Notes under the pieces: generated by a model
Told to the model about the DNA's origin: nothing
What the model saw: the letters and a program-made list of their open reading frames with translations, nothing else
The model's database searches: none
Translations under genes and position numbers: made by a program
Shown here: positions 10,036-20,799 of the stretch, piece by piece
Layout: each line of letters opens with the position of its first letter
Numbering within the stretch: position 1 is the stretch's first letter
Source of the DNA: Saccharomyces mikatae IFO 1815
Lineage: Eukaryota; Ascomycota; Saccharomycetes; Saccharomycetales; Saccharomycetaceae
DNA length: 64,000 bases
Assembly (NCBI RefSeq): GCF_947241705.1
Contig: NC_079267.1
Span: 310,001 to 374,000 of the forward strand
Direction: 5' to 3'

Positions 10036-10590
10036 ATGTTCTCCCTTGTCCAAAGATTTCAAAATGTATCAAATCAGGCCTTTTCATTGGGGATTATAAT
10101 GGTTGTATTTATCATGGCATCCTCGTATTATCAATTAATCAATAATAACGCGTTCTCAATACCTAGTAATATTGATAACGTGAAGACATTAGTTAACGTT
10201 AGAACAAGTAGATATTTTGGCTCACAAAGGGGCAAGGCAAAGGAAAATATGAAGATTAGATTTGACTTGAATACCGACCTCACTCCCCTATTCAACTGGA
10301 ATACAAAGCAAGTATTCGTTTATCTAACCGCTGAATATAACAGTACTGAAAAAGTGTCCAGCGAGGTAACATTTTGGGATAAGATTATAAAAAGTAAAGA
10401 AGATGCTGTGGTTGACGTGAATGATTTAAGGTCCAAATATTCTATCTGGGATATTGAAGATGGCAAGTTTGACGGTAAGGATTTAGTTTTCAAGTTACAT
10501 TGGAATGTTCAACCGTGGGTGGGACTGCTAACTTATGGCGAAACGATAGGTAATTATACACTTACCGTGGAAAATAACGACAATGTTTAA
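10036..10590 (+). CDS. SPC3: signal peptidase complex subunit Spc3
   Basis: The 184-residue type II membrane protein corresponds to mammalian SPC22/23. One membrane anchor lies at about residues 12-32 and the rest is luminal, with N-glycosylation sequons such as NST and NYT. Spc3 is essential for the signal peptidase complex that removes signal peptides in the ER lumen together with the catalytic Sec11. The start is the ATG at 10036. The gene converges on PET309 with 100 bases between the stops. Confidence 0.96.
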   Translation: MFSLVQRFQNVSNQAFSLGIIMVVFIMASSYYQLINNNAFSIPSNIDNVKTLVNVRTSRYFGSQRGKAKENMKIRFDLNTDLTPLFNWNTKQVFVYLTAEYNSTEKVSSEVTFWDKIIKSKEDAVVDVNDLRSKYSIWDIEDGKFDGKDLVFKLHWNVQPWVGLLTYGETIGNYTLTVENNDNV

Positions 10591-10690
10591 ATCAATTGTT
10601 CTGTACTAGTTATTATTCTCTCACTTGTTAGTTATTTACATGATTCTTGATATATATGCAGTTGATTATACAATATGAAATATGCACTTT

Positions 10691-13588
10691 CTAGAATTTA
10701 CTGGCAGGCAGTACTCTTTTAGATTTTCTTAGTTCTTTGAAGAAGGAGGAATGTCGCATTTCAATCTGCTCCCATTTACTAACGTTGCCTCTTGGTTTCA
10801 ATAAGTAGTCTTTCATGAAATACTTGTAATTCGATATGAAATCACGTATCTGATCTTCTAGTGTCTTCAGATCGTCAATAGCGTCAAAATAAATATCCAA
10901 ATGCCTCATTACACTGTTATATGTATCACTTTTCAAGTACAACTTGGGTTGAAATTTATAAGTATTTTTTTCCTTCATTTCCAATGTTTGCCAAGATTTG
11001 TCAGTTGAGTGCGTAGTGTCCTCGGATAGTTTCGTTAATAGTCTAAACTTATGAATCAAGTCGTATCCATGAATTAGTGTATCATCAACAATTTTCATAC
11101 CATATGAGAGGGTCCTTGAATCCTTAAATAATGCGTTTACAGCGCTATTCCACGAAATGTTATCTAAAACAAAACCCTTCTCCCTTAACGTTTTCCACAG
11201 CAGGGGCAGTTCATTGATTTTGTTCATTGCGACTAATTGATTTACTTTGTAAGGGAGCAGTCCACTGAATAGGCTTCTAAACTTAATATTCGGCGTTGTA
11301 GATGATGGCAGGTTTTCAATGTTTTCAATACGATCCATATATTTAGTGAATAGTGTCTCAAAATCTTTCCATTGTTCAATTTGAGCTAATAGTACCAATA
11401 ATGATCTCATCATTACAAACTTATTATTAGTTGATACCCATTCGTGCTTCTTGAAGAAAAGCTGATTGTACTGATTGTATAATTCTAAAGCACGTTGAGG
11501 ACTATCATGCTTAACAATCATTCTCATAGGCCATGTCATCACCGAGGGATGTAGTTTGTTATACGTAACGTCAAGAGTTCCATTGGCGGCGTTTTTCATA
11601 ATATCTTCTACCATATTTATCGTTTCTTTGATTTCTTCGTTATTTTGTAGGCTTTTTTTGGTAACAGCCTTCAATATGAAGTATAATATTTTGGAGTTTG
11701 CTGGAACCTTGTTTTGTGACATTATTTTGTACAGATTAATTACACCATCACGATAACTTTTTTTGTCATATGCCTCCATTAAAACTTCAAAATGTGTAGC
11801 GTCCACTTTAATCACAGGATGCTTAACCAATTCATCTATAATATTCAATGCCGTTTCGTAATCTCGATTTAGTATAACTAAAAATTTCATCATCATCTTA
11901 TAAAATTCACTGTCAACAGCCAGATTTAAATCTGTGATCTTATGGAAGATCTCTTCACACTTATTAACGTTCCGTAATTCAATATACGCTTTGATCGCTT
12001 TGTTGTATACAGAAATTAAACCGTCTCTCCGAGACAAATTCTTCACATATCTTTCAAATAGCGCTATGGCCTCTGTTTCCTTCTTACTTTCAATGTATAC
12101 ATCCATCAATGCCGCGACACTTTTTCCAGTGTGCTGAATGCTATAATGATCAGTCATAAGATTGAATAGCTCTTGAGCAATCATATAATTTGTAGATTTG
12201 GAGCACATTTGTATCAGTAAGGAAAAATGGCCTTCCGTAATTTCCACGTTGGGATCCTCACTTAGTTTTTTCAATATTCTAAACGCACCATCTAGGTCAT
12301 TTAGACCACGATAAACTTTTAGCATTATGGTATGAGTGGCTGTTGAAGGCGCTATGTCGTATTTTTTGAATAGCTCAAAGTGAGTAAAGCAGGCTGAAAA
12401 ATCCCCAACTTTATAATGCGCGTATAATAAAGATTGTAAAACGACGTACGTCGGTATCATGCCTCTCCTCAATAGTTGAGTATAGAGTTTATTGACACTG
12501 TCTAGCTCACCAATTCTAGCCATAGTATACATCAAAATACCGTAATGTTGTATGGAAGGTAGCTTACCAATACCAAAAAGAGCATTGAACTGTTGTTGTA
12601 GAGCATTCCAATCATGCAGCTTAGAATGGGCCACTAAAAGATAATCAAACTGATCTTGGTCATGCTGAGCATCTGGATACTTCCAATATGTTTGTGGAAC
12701 TAAAGAGAATTTTTGCATGTGACAATATGTCTTCAAAATACACGTCAGGTCAGAACTTATTATTGGTAAGTTATGTTCACATTTGTAGCTCCAAATTGTT
12801 TTCGCCAAAGAAAATCTTCTAATATAAGTTAATAAGAACATCAAAGTAGTTGCAAATTGAGACGCTATTGCCGGCCCCTGAGTGAGCTGAACAGCCTTCA
12901 GATAATATAGGAAATCGTGGTGAATATTGGACTGTCTCATGAAAGATAGAAAGTTTCTCAATATTATTCTATTTTCCTTATAGTTAGTAAATTCACAATG
13001 ACCATTAACTAACCTCATCCACTTGACCCATTTATACACTGCTTCTCCGTGCATATTCATCGTAACCATTTTCGAGAAAATAGAATTAATCAGGTCTACA
13101 ACCATTGTCTTTTGTGTTAACAAAAACTGGAATATTATATCTGACATTGCTTGATCTAATTGGATACCTCTTTGTAAAATCAGCAACGAGAGGAGAAACT
13201 TTTTCAATTCAGGTAATGAGGCATCCTGCTTTAGCACCCTTTGTGAACCGATAGAGGTATAAAGAAAGTTCTGTGCAATTTTTATAACATTTCCATAGGC
13301 TTGATGCCGATAAAGATAGTTTATAAGATACTGTCGTTCAAATGATTTGGTAGCAGAGTTGCTTGCTATTGATGTTTCTGTCTTCTTCGTTACCGAAGTG
13401 CCAATCGACTTCAGGGGAACGTTTCGGCGCGCCATAAAGAATGACATCAAACTACTCTCATCCTGTGAGCATAAAGGTGAGGTCGATTTATCTCGAAGCA
13501 ACTTTTTTATATGATTGGGTACGCCAGTACTCCATATGCCCTTCTTATAATTGTAAGTTCTTAATACGGCCGGAGCACACCTTTTCAT
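10691..13588 (-). CDS. PET309: Pet309, mitochondrial PPR protein for COX1 mRNA
   Basis: From the ATG at 13588 the protein has 965 residues, the S. cerevisiae length as I recall it. The frame runs 15 codons further upstream to a GTG but has no earlier ATG. It is a pentatricopeptide-repeat protein: many degenerate 35-residue helical pairs can be seen, for example around [22 protein letters not shown] and [19 protein letters not shown]. The N-terminus is basic ([17 protein letters not shown]), fitting mitochondrial import. Pet309 stabilises and activates translation of the mitochondrial COX1 mRNA. It is divergent from FYV7 (285 bases between). Confidence 0.95.
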   Translation of the reverse strand: MKRCAPAVLRTYNYKKGIWSTGVPNHIKKLLRDKSTSPLCSQDESSLMSFFMARRNVPLKSIGTSVTKKTETSIASNSATKSFERQYLINYLYRHQAYGNVIKIAQNFLYTSIGSQRVLKQDASLPELKKFLLSLLILQRGIQLDQAMSDIIFQFLLTQKTMVVDLINSIFSKMVTMNMHGEAVYKWVKWMRLVNGHCEFTNYKENRIILRNFLSFMRQSNIHHDFLYYLKAVQLTQGPAIASQFATTLMFLLTYIRRFSLAKTIWSYKCEHNLPIISSDLTCILKTYCHMQKFSLVPQTYWKYPDAQHDQDQFDYLLVAHSKLHDWNALQQQFNALFGIGKLPSIQHYGILMYTMARIGELDSVNKLYTQLLRRGMIPTYVVLQSLLYAHYKVGDFSACFTHFELFKKYDIAPSTATHTIMLKVYRGLNDLDGAFRILKKLSEDPNVEITEGHFSLLIQMCSKSTNYMIAQELFNLMTDHYSIQHTGKSVAALMDVYIESKKETEAIALFERYVKNLSRRDGLISVYNKAIKAYIELRNVNKCEEIFHKITDLNLAVDSEFYKMMMKFLVILNRDYETALNIIDELVKHPVIKVDATHFEVLMEAYDKKSYRDGVINLYKIMSQNKVPANSKILYFILKAVTKKSLQNNEEIKETINMVEDIMKNAANGTLDVTYNKLHPSVMTWPMRMIVKHDSPQRALELYNQYNQLFFKKHEWVSTNNKFVMMRSLLVLLAQIEQWKDFETLFTKYMDRIENIENLPSSTTPNIKFRSLFSGLLPYKVNQLVAMNKINELPLLWKTLREKGFVLDNISWNSAVNALFKDSRTLSYGMKIVDDTLIHGYDLIHKFRLLTKLSEDTTHSTDKSWQTLEMKEKNTYKFQPKLYLKSDTYNSVMRHLDIYFDAIDDLKTLEDQIRDFISNYKYFMKDYLLKPRGNVSKWEQIEMRHSSFFKELRKSKRVLPASKF

Positions 13589-13774
13589 AATGGCCAAAAA
13601 GCGTCGTCTAGTATACTCTATACTCTCAGACACTTATATCCGAAACTTTCTGTACCGTCGTGGCCTCCTCCCTATATCAAGACTGTTTTCGTTGGTCTAG
13701 TAATTTTACCTTAACTTACGCTACAACTTTTTTGTTTCTCTATTGGCCCGAAACGTTACTTTTTCATCAAACAA

Positions 13775-13803
13775 TGAAAAATTTCAAAATGGAACCTCAT
13801 CGC
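13775..13803 (+). promoter_or_regulatory. RRPE + PAC pair upstream of FYV7
   Basis: An RRPE-like TGAAAAATTT at 13775-13784 is followed 11 bases later by a perfect PAC element, CTCATCGC (reverse complement GCGATGAG), at 13796-13803, about 70 bases upstream of the FYV7 ATG. PAC (bound by Dot6/Tod6) plus RRPE (bound by Stb3) marks the ribosome-biogenesis regulon, which fits the role of FYV7. Confidence 0.75.
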
Positions 13804-13873
13804 AATAGTATTAGAAATGCTTATCCGCGATTATTACAGCAAGGTAATCAATAATCAACTAAGCAAAATCAGT

Positions 13874-14329
13874 ATGGGTACAGCAAAGCAAAGTCAAAAT
13901 AGAAAGAAGTTTACTAGGGAGTATAAGGTTAAAGAGATTCAGAGGAGTATTACGAAGAAGACCAGGCTAAGGAAGGAATATCTCAAAGCTCTAAAGGATG
14001 AAGGGTACACAGTACCAGAAAGGGAGACCAGAACTGGGGCAAAAGAATCTGTCAGAAAGATGAAGGAAGCTAGGGCAATAGAGGGAAAGAAAAAAATTGA
14101 CGAGAAGAAGGAGATTAAGAAACAAAGAAAAAAAATGCTAAGGGATGAAATATACAAGCAAAGAAGTGAACAATTGGAGAAAATTAGAGTGTCGAAAGAG
14201 AAATTTCAAATGAGGGAAGAGAGGAAAAAGAAATTGACCCAAAGAACACGGACGGGCCAACCTTTGATGGGTCCAAAGATAGAGGACCTTCTGGATAAAA
14301 TCAAGACTGATGATACTTATACTTCCTGA
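13874..14329 (+). CDS. FYV7: Fyv7, rRNA-processing factor
   Basis: From the ATG at 13874 the protein has 151 residues, the length I recall for S. cerevisiae. An in-frame ATG at 13817 would add 19 residues, but it lies beyond the PAC element and adds sequence with no known match. Fyv7 is a small, very basic, helix-rich protein of the SSU processome, needed for 35S pre-rRNA cleavage towards 18S rRNA. The middle is nearly all Lys, Arg and Glu (KKKIDEKKEIKKQRKKM) and the C-terminus is the conserved RTRTGQPLMGPKIEDLLDKI. Confidence 0.94.
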   Translation: MGTAKQSQNRKKFTREYKVKEIQRSITKKTRLRKEYLKALKDEGYTVPERETRTGAKESVRKMKEARAIEGKKKIDEKKEIKKQRKKMLRDEIYKQRSEQLEKIRVSKEKFQMREERKKKLTQRTRTGQPLMGPKIEDLLDKIKTDDTYTS

Positions 14330-14488
14330 ATGATATTTACTGTTGTTGTCATTTGTGTATTTACAGAAAGATATTATTATTTAAAGTTACTTAATTAGTG
14401 TGTATATTAGTTTTATTTCCGTCTTTCTTTTATTTCTTTCTTTTTGGGTTTGTTATTTACAAGATTCTTTTATTTATAAGGAACATGA

Positions 14489-16774
14489 TTATTTTTTGGC
14501 TTGTTTCTTTTGAAACTCAGATACCAATCCCTTTTGAACATGAGGTGCTGTTGGAGCGTAGTGGCTAAACTCTAACGAGAATTCACCTTTACCTTGAGTG
14601 GAGGCTCTCAGAGAGGTAGCGAAACCAAACATCGTGCTCAAAGCACATTCCGCTTTTAGTGTGAATTCGTCATGTCCATTTTCGGTATCCTGTATTACAG
14701 CTTGTAATTTATTCAATAATCCAATAATGTTACCTTGAAACTCATTTGGTGATGTCACTGAAACATTCATGATGGGCTCCATGATCACTGGCTGCGCTCT
14801 CAAGAAAGCGTCACGGAACGCAGCCATTGTAGCTGTTTTGAACGATAATTCATTTGAATCAACTGCATGGATAGCACCATCGTTGATTAGCATCTTAACG
14901 TTCAAAACACGATGACCAATCAAAGGTCCCTTTTCACATACCTCTTCGAAACCCTTACCACATGCAGCTAAATACTTGTCTGGTATACGTCCACCAACAA
15001 TAGCAGTTTCAAATATGTTGCCCTTAGTAATATCTCCCACAGGGGATAAGGTACCGATCACTCTACCGTATTGACCAGCACCACCGGACTGTTTCTTGTG
15101 TGTATAATCAAAATCTGCCGGTATTGTGATGGATTCTCTATAGGAAACTTGTGGCTTACCTGTGATACAGTCTACGTTATACTCACGTCTCATTCTTTCG
15201 ACGTAAATTTCCAAATGTAATTCACCCATCCCAGAAATGATTGTTTCTTTAGATTCAGGATCGAACTTTACTCTGAATGTAGGGTCTTCCTTTTGGAATC
15301 TGTTCAAAGCCTTTGAGAAATTTGATGCGTCCTTTGAATTTGGCGTAATCGACAAAGAGACAACGGCATCTGGAACATACATGGATGACATAGAGTATTG
15401 AACACTACCATCCGTGAATGTGTCACCAGAAGCACAATCAATACCAAAAGTAGCACAGATTTCACCCGAACCAACTTCATCTACATCTTCCATCTCATTG
15501 GAATGCATTTTCACCAATCTTGCTACTTTCACTTTCTTACCAGTCTTTACATTAGAAATGTAACTACCCTTTCTTAAACGCCCCTGATAAACGCGAACAT
15601 AAGTCAGTTGACCATACTTGCCTTCTTCCAATTTGAATGCCAAGCCAACAAATGGCTGCTGCACCGCAGGAACCAAGTTAACCTTGGCTTCGTCGTTACT
15701 TACATCTAGTGCTGTGTTCAATACTTCAGATGGATTGGGTAAATAGTCTACAATAGCGTCCAAAACTGGCTGAATACCAGTATTTGCCAACGCAGATCCC
15801 ATCAAAACCGGTGTAAATGACCTGGCAATCGTGGCCCTACGAATAGCATCCTTAATTTGTTGCGGAGTAGGCTGCTTCTCTTCCAAAAACATTTCTGCCA
15901 TTTCATCATCTACATCAGCTAAAGTTTCAACCAAAAGTTGCCTCTTCTCCTCCATCAATGGTTTTAACTCTTCAGGAACAGGTCCCTTTTCTATGATCTC
16001 ACCATTATCACCCTTGTTGTAAAGAGCAACTTTGTTGATCAAATCCACGACACCACACAAACTCGATTCCGATCCGATAGGAATCTGTACAGCAGCGGCG
16101 GGAATTTTTAGCTTCGAATTAAGTTGTTCAATGGCACGGAAAGGATCTGAACCCATACGATCCATTTTATTAATAAAAGTCACTCTAGGAACATTGTATC
16201 TACGCATTTGACGATCCACAGTCACAGTCTGGGACTGAACACCTGAAACAGCACAAACAACCAGAACAGCACCATCCAATACTCTAAGGGCACGCTCCAC
16301 TTCGATAGTAAAATCAATATGGCCGGGAGTATCGATCAAGTTATAATGATAATTTTTACCCTCTTTATCCCAGGAGCAGTAAGTGGCGGCAGACTGAATA
16401 GTAATACCTTTTTCTCTCTCAAGGTCCATGGAATCCATCTTAGCTCCAACATTATCTCTACCACGAACCTCGTGAATGGCTTTGATTCTTTTAGTATAAT
16501 ATAACACACGTTCAGTAAACGTGGTTTTACCAGAATCGATATGAGCTGATATACCGATGTTGCGCAGTTTATTACATCGTTCAATATCAGCAGGTGTTAG
16601 TTGTTGTTTTATTTCGTCCACCAAAACCTTTTCTTCCTCGTATGTAGAACGAGCCAATGAACTTCCATGGAAGGGCCTTCTCGATAGACCTAAACAAAGC
16701 TTTGAACAGGTAACAAAGGGGATAGAACCTCGAATCATTCTTCGAGGTATCCACATAATCGGTTGGACACTCAT
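14489..16774 (-). CDS. MEF1: mitochondrial elongation factor G1
   Basis: The 761-residue translational GTPase moves tRNAs and mRNA through the mitochondrial ribosome. Motifs seen are G1 AHIDSGKT (77-84), G2 with [12 protein letters not shown]-like [11 protein letters not shown]3 DTPGHIDF and G4 NKMD, followed by domains [23 protein letters not shown] is the domain III region and [12 protein letters not shown] is in domain IV. The first about 40 residues are basic and serine-rich with no acids, a mitochondrial presequence. The upstream neighbour in S. cerevisiae is XYL2; here only a remnant lies there. Confidence 0.97.
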   Translation of the reverse strand: MSVQPIMWIPRRMIRGSIPFVTCSKLCLGLSRRPFHGSSLARSTYEEEKVLVDEIKQQLTPADIERCNKLRNIGISAHIDSGKTTFTERVLYYTKRIKAIHEVRGRDNVGAKMDSMDLEREKGITIQSAATYCSWDKEGKNYHYNLIDTPGHIDFTIEVERALRVLDGAVLVVCAVSGVQSQTVTVDRQMRRYNVPRVTFINKMDRMGSDPFRAIEQLNSKLKIPAAAVQIPIGSESSLCGVVDLINKVALYNKGDNGEIIEKGPVPEELKPLMEEKRQLLVETLADVDDEMAEMFLEEKQPTPQQIKDAIRRATIARSFTPVLMGSALANTGIQPVLDAIVDYLPNPSEVLNTALDVSNDEAKVNLVPAVQQPFVGLAFKLEEGKYGQLTYVRVYQGRLRKGSYISNVKTGKKVKVARLVKMHSNEMEDVDEVGSGEICATFGIDCASGDTFTDGSVQYSMSSMYVPDAVVSLSITPNSKDASNFSKALNRFQKEDPTFRVKFDPESKETIISGMGELHLEIYVERMRREYNVDCITGKPQVSYRESITIPADFDYTHKKQSGGAGQYGRVIGTLSPVGDITKGNIFETAIVGGRIPDKYLAACGKGFEEVCEKGPLIGHRVLNVKMLINDGAIHAVDSNELSFKTATMAAFRDAFLRAQPVIMEPIMNVSVTSPNEFQGNIIGLLNKLQAVIQDTENGHDEFTLKAECALSTMFGFATSLRASTQGKGEFSLEFSHYAPTAPHVQKGLVSEFQKKQAKK

Positions 16775-17001
16775 ATTGGCGTTATTTTGGTATGCTCCCT
16801 AACCTTTCTGAATCAATCTCCTTTACTGGATCTTAATTTTTTTTCTTAGATATTTCAGTCTTGGAAATTTCGGTCACTTGAGAAATCCCCCCACAGTAAA
16901 TGAAATATAAGATCGTTAAAGTCGAATTATAAATAAAGATGAGAGAGATCAGATGTATTTATTACGTACTTTAGTTCAAAATTTCCGCTTTTTCCCTTCC
17001 A

Positions 17002-17204
17002 TTATGGCCGCTCAATGATAATCTTAGTATTGCCCAATGACTAATCTCTATTTCCATTGAAGGCTTCGACAGCTTCAAGACGAACACTTATTTGATTAGG
17101 GCGTAAGTCTTGCGGATGCTAACATGAGCAGGCTCGATTATTCTAGGCTGTGATAAAGCAATACCCCCTTGGGTAATTGATTTGTTCATGCTAAGAAGTA
17201 TTGC
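17002..17204 (-). pseudogene. XYL2: remnant of XYL2 (xylitol dehydrogenase), 3' end only
   Basis: S. cerevisiae has XYL2 (YLR070C, 356 residues) between MEF1 and RGR1. Here the whole gap is 581 bases with no long reading frame. On the minus strand I can still align the last 65 or so codons by eye: AILLSMNKSITQGG (17204-17163) with PISIIPTKELTFQGC, VSIRK with VSSRK, EAVEAF (17076-17059) with DAVEAF, and GNTKIIIERP ending at 17002 with NNIKTIIEGPDI. The fragments lie in two frames and include in-frame stops at several places, so it is dead. The 5' four-fifths, including the zinc sites and NAD fold, is gone. Confidence 0.75.
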
Positions 17205-17355
17205 CTATTCTCGGGCTAGTGTGAATATGTCTTTTTAGTGTGTATGGATATATTTATGTATATATTTATACAGTTCTCAATTTTATATGGAATTAGTTTA
17301 GGGGAGTGGTTGGCAATCCGCTGAGGGATGATTGCCCGTTGCTTATTTGGTCATT

Positions 17356-20300
17356 TTAAGATGAACTGGCATTCGAGTCCACTTTGAGAATATTATGAAT
17401 TTCCATTAAGATAGGTTCTATCTCATTGGGGTCACAAGCAACACCATTTCCCAGACGAATAGCATGGGATGTAAAGGCAGGTTTAACAGTTTCTGGTGTC
17501 CCCAGCCTCTTGGTATCCAGCATGAAGACTTGATTCCTAACTTGATGCATCATTGGATAAGCGGGAGATTTCGTGGTTATGTGCGCCACATCTGCAAAAT
17601 GGATATGAAATTGAATTTTATCACGGCCATTATGCAAAACAGTTTTCAATTCTATACATATTGTGATTTTAGTGCCTGCCTGAGGGTTATAGTATACTAT
17701 TTGATACTCGTTTAGATTATGCAGTCCAATGTTCACCATAGTGGAGTATTCGCTTCCATCGTCATGGAATTCGCGCCCTCTTTCATTGAGAATTACTTTT
17801 AAAGCTTTAAACAAGGATGACGTGAATTGTAAGTAGCTAAAAATAAAATGATAATCCATTTTCGAATTATCTAGGAAAGGCTGGATTATGTGTTGTGGAT
17901 TAGAAGGTGAGAGTTGAACCGTCAAATTTTTAATAGAATCGTCATTTGTTAATATCTTTATTGTACAATCTTTATCATCCTCGTCGTTGTTGGAGAGATA
18001 CTTAAACGAAATTTCGTTCGGTTGTAACGCGATTATCTTGAAGTTTTCGGACTCAAAATTTTTGTGCAATCTTTCCACAACATCTGTTAATACAACCAAT
18101 TGCATCAACTTTTGCCTGAATTTGGTAAGGTACTGCACAATTATGCCAAGATTTGTGAAACTCTCCTCCAAATAAAAGGCTAGTGGTTCTTTTTGTACAA
18201 AGTGGATGTATAGTTTATCAATTTGGCATTGTATCATCATTGTGTTTCTTTTGAATTTAGCATACAATCGTATTTGAGAGTTAGAGTAGTCTATCCTTAG
18301 AAACATGGAACTCTCCAGTATGGAGTTCAGTGCTTTGGAACCTTCCAGAAATGACTCTAATTCTAATGCTATGATCGATATGTTATCGTTAATATTATCT
18401 CCTTGAATAATATATTGAGGTAGTTTTTTGTCGTTGATCATTTCAGAAGAACAAATCTTATTACGAATTTCTAATTGGTTCAAAGAATCAATCAACATGT
18501 GGTTTATGATTCTGTTTAGAATAGTCCTCTGCAATATCATAATTTTTTGATAGGTTATTGACTCTAACTTGACAGTCATTACGTTAGAATTGTCTAAATA
18601 TTTGAGATTCCATTTCCCACGTTGAGAGATAATTTTGCCAATTCTTTTTTCCACTACGCATGATGTTTTCGAAGATACTATCGACAGAATTAGATACCAA
18701 TTGAGAGGCCAGTGTGGTAGCCTGATGAATAAATCTCTTTGTAATAACAACGAAACATCGTTAGTAGCAGTGTTGTCACTTTCTTTCTTGACAATGCCGT
18801 CGCCTTCAGTGTTCACATGAGTCCTAATAAGCCTATTGATTTTAATAATCTTGCTACATGACCATCCCGTATTTTCGAACATGGTAGTTAGAACGTGGAT
18901 AATCTTGTCTAACTTTAACTGCTGTAGTATTCTCGCCAATTCCTCTGGGTTCTCAGCTCTATTAACCTTTGAGGCGTACTTCAATAAAAGCGGAGTCGGA
19001 TTTCTAAAGTAAAATTGCCCACTCAACAAATCAATTTTTAGTTGAATTGGTGCCATCGAGACACATGTTGTGGGAAGTTGAAACAATAAAACATCCGGGT
19101 TTTCTTCGTCTTCTTGAAATATATCCCTTGCTAACAACTCCGATCTGATAATCCTTGCATGGTTGAACATAATTTCGTCTAAAATCCCTTCGATATTCGA
19201 TACAATATTATTATAAATTACAGGCATATTTTTGGCCCTTGATGCACTCTGGTTGTCCCATTTCAAAATAAGACTTTCTGTTGTCTTTTGAATACCAATA
19301 GTGATCTTACCCTTGCTGTCCATCTTACCATTCAGCCAATATCTAACTGTGATAATACTCTTTTTAGAATCATAGTTATGGATCAAATTACTTTTTGAAA
19401 ACTTGCCGCCATTGGCCAGTTTTAAAAATTCTCTATGAACCATGTATAACTGTAATGTCAACACGTATTTGTGTAAGAAGTTATATAGAGATAACAGTGG
19501 ATCATTACTTTTCAAAAGAATTTCGTTGATCAATTTTTCCAGTCTTGGTTTGTTTAAAGGTAAGTTGTTGCCGTTAGAATTTGACTGTTCATCATTGCTT
19601 TCCCTATTTCCACTGGGAGAGTTAGCCGCCGTTACCGTTGAAACGCTCTGCTCAGCCTCTGTGTTAAATAATAGCTTCAAGTCAACAAAAAACAGAGGGG
19701 ACTGTCTGTTAACAGTTGACAACTGTATTTCAAATTCATTAGCAACAGTAAAGTGTATTCTACCATTCTTGATACGATAGTTATTTAATGACTTAGGAAT
19801 GTTCATTAATGCAATTTTTATCGAGACAGCCAAATTCAAATCTTTTAATCTCCGTAAAATCAACCCTATGGGGACTTTGGCCATCCCATCCACCATATCT
19901 ATGGAATCGCTGCCACCGCTTAATTTGAAGTTGTGTGTGGGTAAATTAGGCCTTCCAAGACTCAAGACCTCTAAAGCAGTGACCAAATCCACATTGGGTA
20001 ACTTAGCATTAGTCATAGAGTTCAGGCTACTTTTCAAAGCCCAGATACAATTATTAACGTTCATGTTCGTCATCCTAAACCAGTTCAACAGATCGATTAA
20101 CACATGAAAATTATTTTGTTTTATTGTACGAGTCCATTTCACAAGCACGTACAGTTTCAAAAATTGTGTCCTCAAGAATATAATCAGTTGTAAGAACCGT
20201 ATTTTCTTTGCAGAGTTGGGCTCGTTTGTCTGAGTGTGTACGTTGGTTTTCATGTATTGAGCAAGTTCCTTCATAGTAAACACTGTTAAGTTCCTTATTA

Positions 20301-20583
20301 CCAACGCCAGACTGACCTGATTAATCTCAACATGGGGCAACGCTGGCGGAGGCACACTTATTGTGGTTGCTGCACTTGTATTTTTCGGTACTATTTCCAA
20401 GGACTCTTTTTGAGGACCTGTGATTTCTGGAACGGTTGCTGAAGGGCTATGCAGTTGGGTGTTTTTAACAGGACCCCGTTGCTCTTGCCCATTCTGCTCG
20501 GAGTGGTTCTTCAGCGCATGCATCTCGTTAGAAAGTCTCTCCTCATTAGCCAGCATCTGTGGGGAACCTATCGTGGTAGTCAT
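17356..20583 (-). CDS. RGR1: Mediator subunit Med14 (Rgr1)
   Basis: The 1075-residue protein is Med14, the central scaffold of Mediator that links head, middle and tail modules and bridges activators to RNA polymerase II. The conserved N-terminal Med14 region is visible from about residue 85 (VEINQVSLALVIRNLTVFTMKELAQ-type sequence) through the helical domain near 130-200. The first 80 residues are low complexity (Gln, Asn, Ser, Pro). Length is close to the 1082 residues of S. cerevisiae. It is divergent from LAM6 with 216 bases between starts. Confidence 0.95.
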   Translation of the reverse strand: MTTTIGSPQMLANEERLSNEMHALKNHSEQNGQEQRGPVKNTQLHSPSATVPEITGPQKESLEIVPKNTSAATTISVPPPALPHVEINQVSLALVIRNLTVFTMKELAQYMKTNVHTQTNEPNSAKKIRFLQLIIFLRTQFLKLYVLVKWTRTIKQNNFHVLIDLLNWFRMTNMNVNNCIWALKSSLNSMTNAKLPNVDLVTALEVLSLGRPNLPTHNFKLSGGSDSIDMVDGMAKVPIGLILRRLKDLNLAVSIKIALMNIPKSLNNYRIKNGRIHFTVANEFEIQLSTVNRQSPLFFVDLKLLFNTEAEQSVSTVTAANSPSGNRESNDEQSNSNGNNLPLNKPRLEKLINEILLKSNDPLLSLYNFLHKYVLTLQLYMVHREFLKLANGGKFSKSNLIHNYDSKKSIITVRYWLNGKMDSKGKITIGIQKTTESLILKWDNQSASRAKNMPVIYNNIVSNIEGILDEIMFNHARIIRSELLARDIFQEDEENPDVLLFQLPTTCVSMAPIQLKIDLLSGQFYFRNPTPLLLKYASKVNRAENPEELARILQQLKLDKIIHVLTTMFENTGWSCSKIIKINRLIRTHVNTEGDGIVKKESDNTATNDVSLLLQRDLFIRLPHWPLNWYLILSIVSSKTSCVVEKRIGKIISQRGKWNLKYLDNSNVMTVKLESITYQKIMILQRTILNRIINHMLIDSLNQLEIRNKICSSEMINDKKLPQYIIQGDNINDNISIIALELESFLEGSKALNSILESSMFLRIDYSNSQIRLYAKFKRNTMMIQCQIDKLYIHFVQKEPLAFYLEESFTNLGIIVQYLTKFRQKLMQLVVLTDVVERLHKNFESENFKIIALQPNEISFKYLSNNDEDDKDCTIKILTNDDSIKNLTVQLSPSNPQHIIQPFLDNSKMDYHFIFSYLQFTSSLFKALKVILNERGREFHDDGSEYSTMVNIGLHNLNEYQIVYYNPQAGTKITICIELKTVLHNGRDKIQFHIHFADVAHITTKSPAYPMMHQVRNQVFMLDTKRLGTPETVKPAFTSHAIRLGNGVACDPNEIEPILMEIHNILKVDSNASSS

Positions 20584-20799
20584 TGCCCAGCCAAGAAAAC
20601 CCTATACTTTCCTGCCAGTCTTACCTCCCTTCTTGGCGATCTTTACAACAGACCTTTACTAAACAATTGAAAAATTCACCATTTTTACTTGAAGCAGGGG
20701 CCGTGCGATGGGACAATCGTTTAGTTAACAATAAGCGGGACAAACTGATCAAATTTAGTGGCATTAAGAGGCATTTGAACGCAGTGATGAGAGTATCAT

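Noticed and set aside
13589-13633. 15-codon extension of PET309
   Set aside because: It begins at a GTG, not an ATG. The first ATG at 13588 gives the expected 965 residues.
13817-13873. 19-codon extension of FYV7
   Set aside because: There is an ATG, but it lies only 14 bases after the PAC element and the expected protein starts at MGTAKQ (13874).
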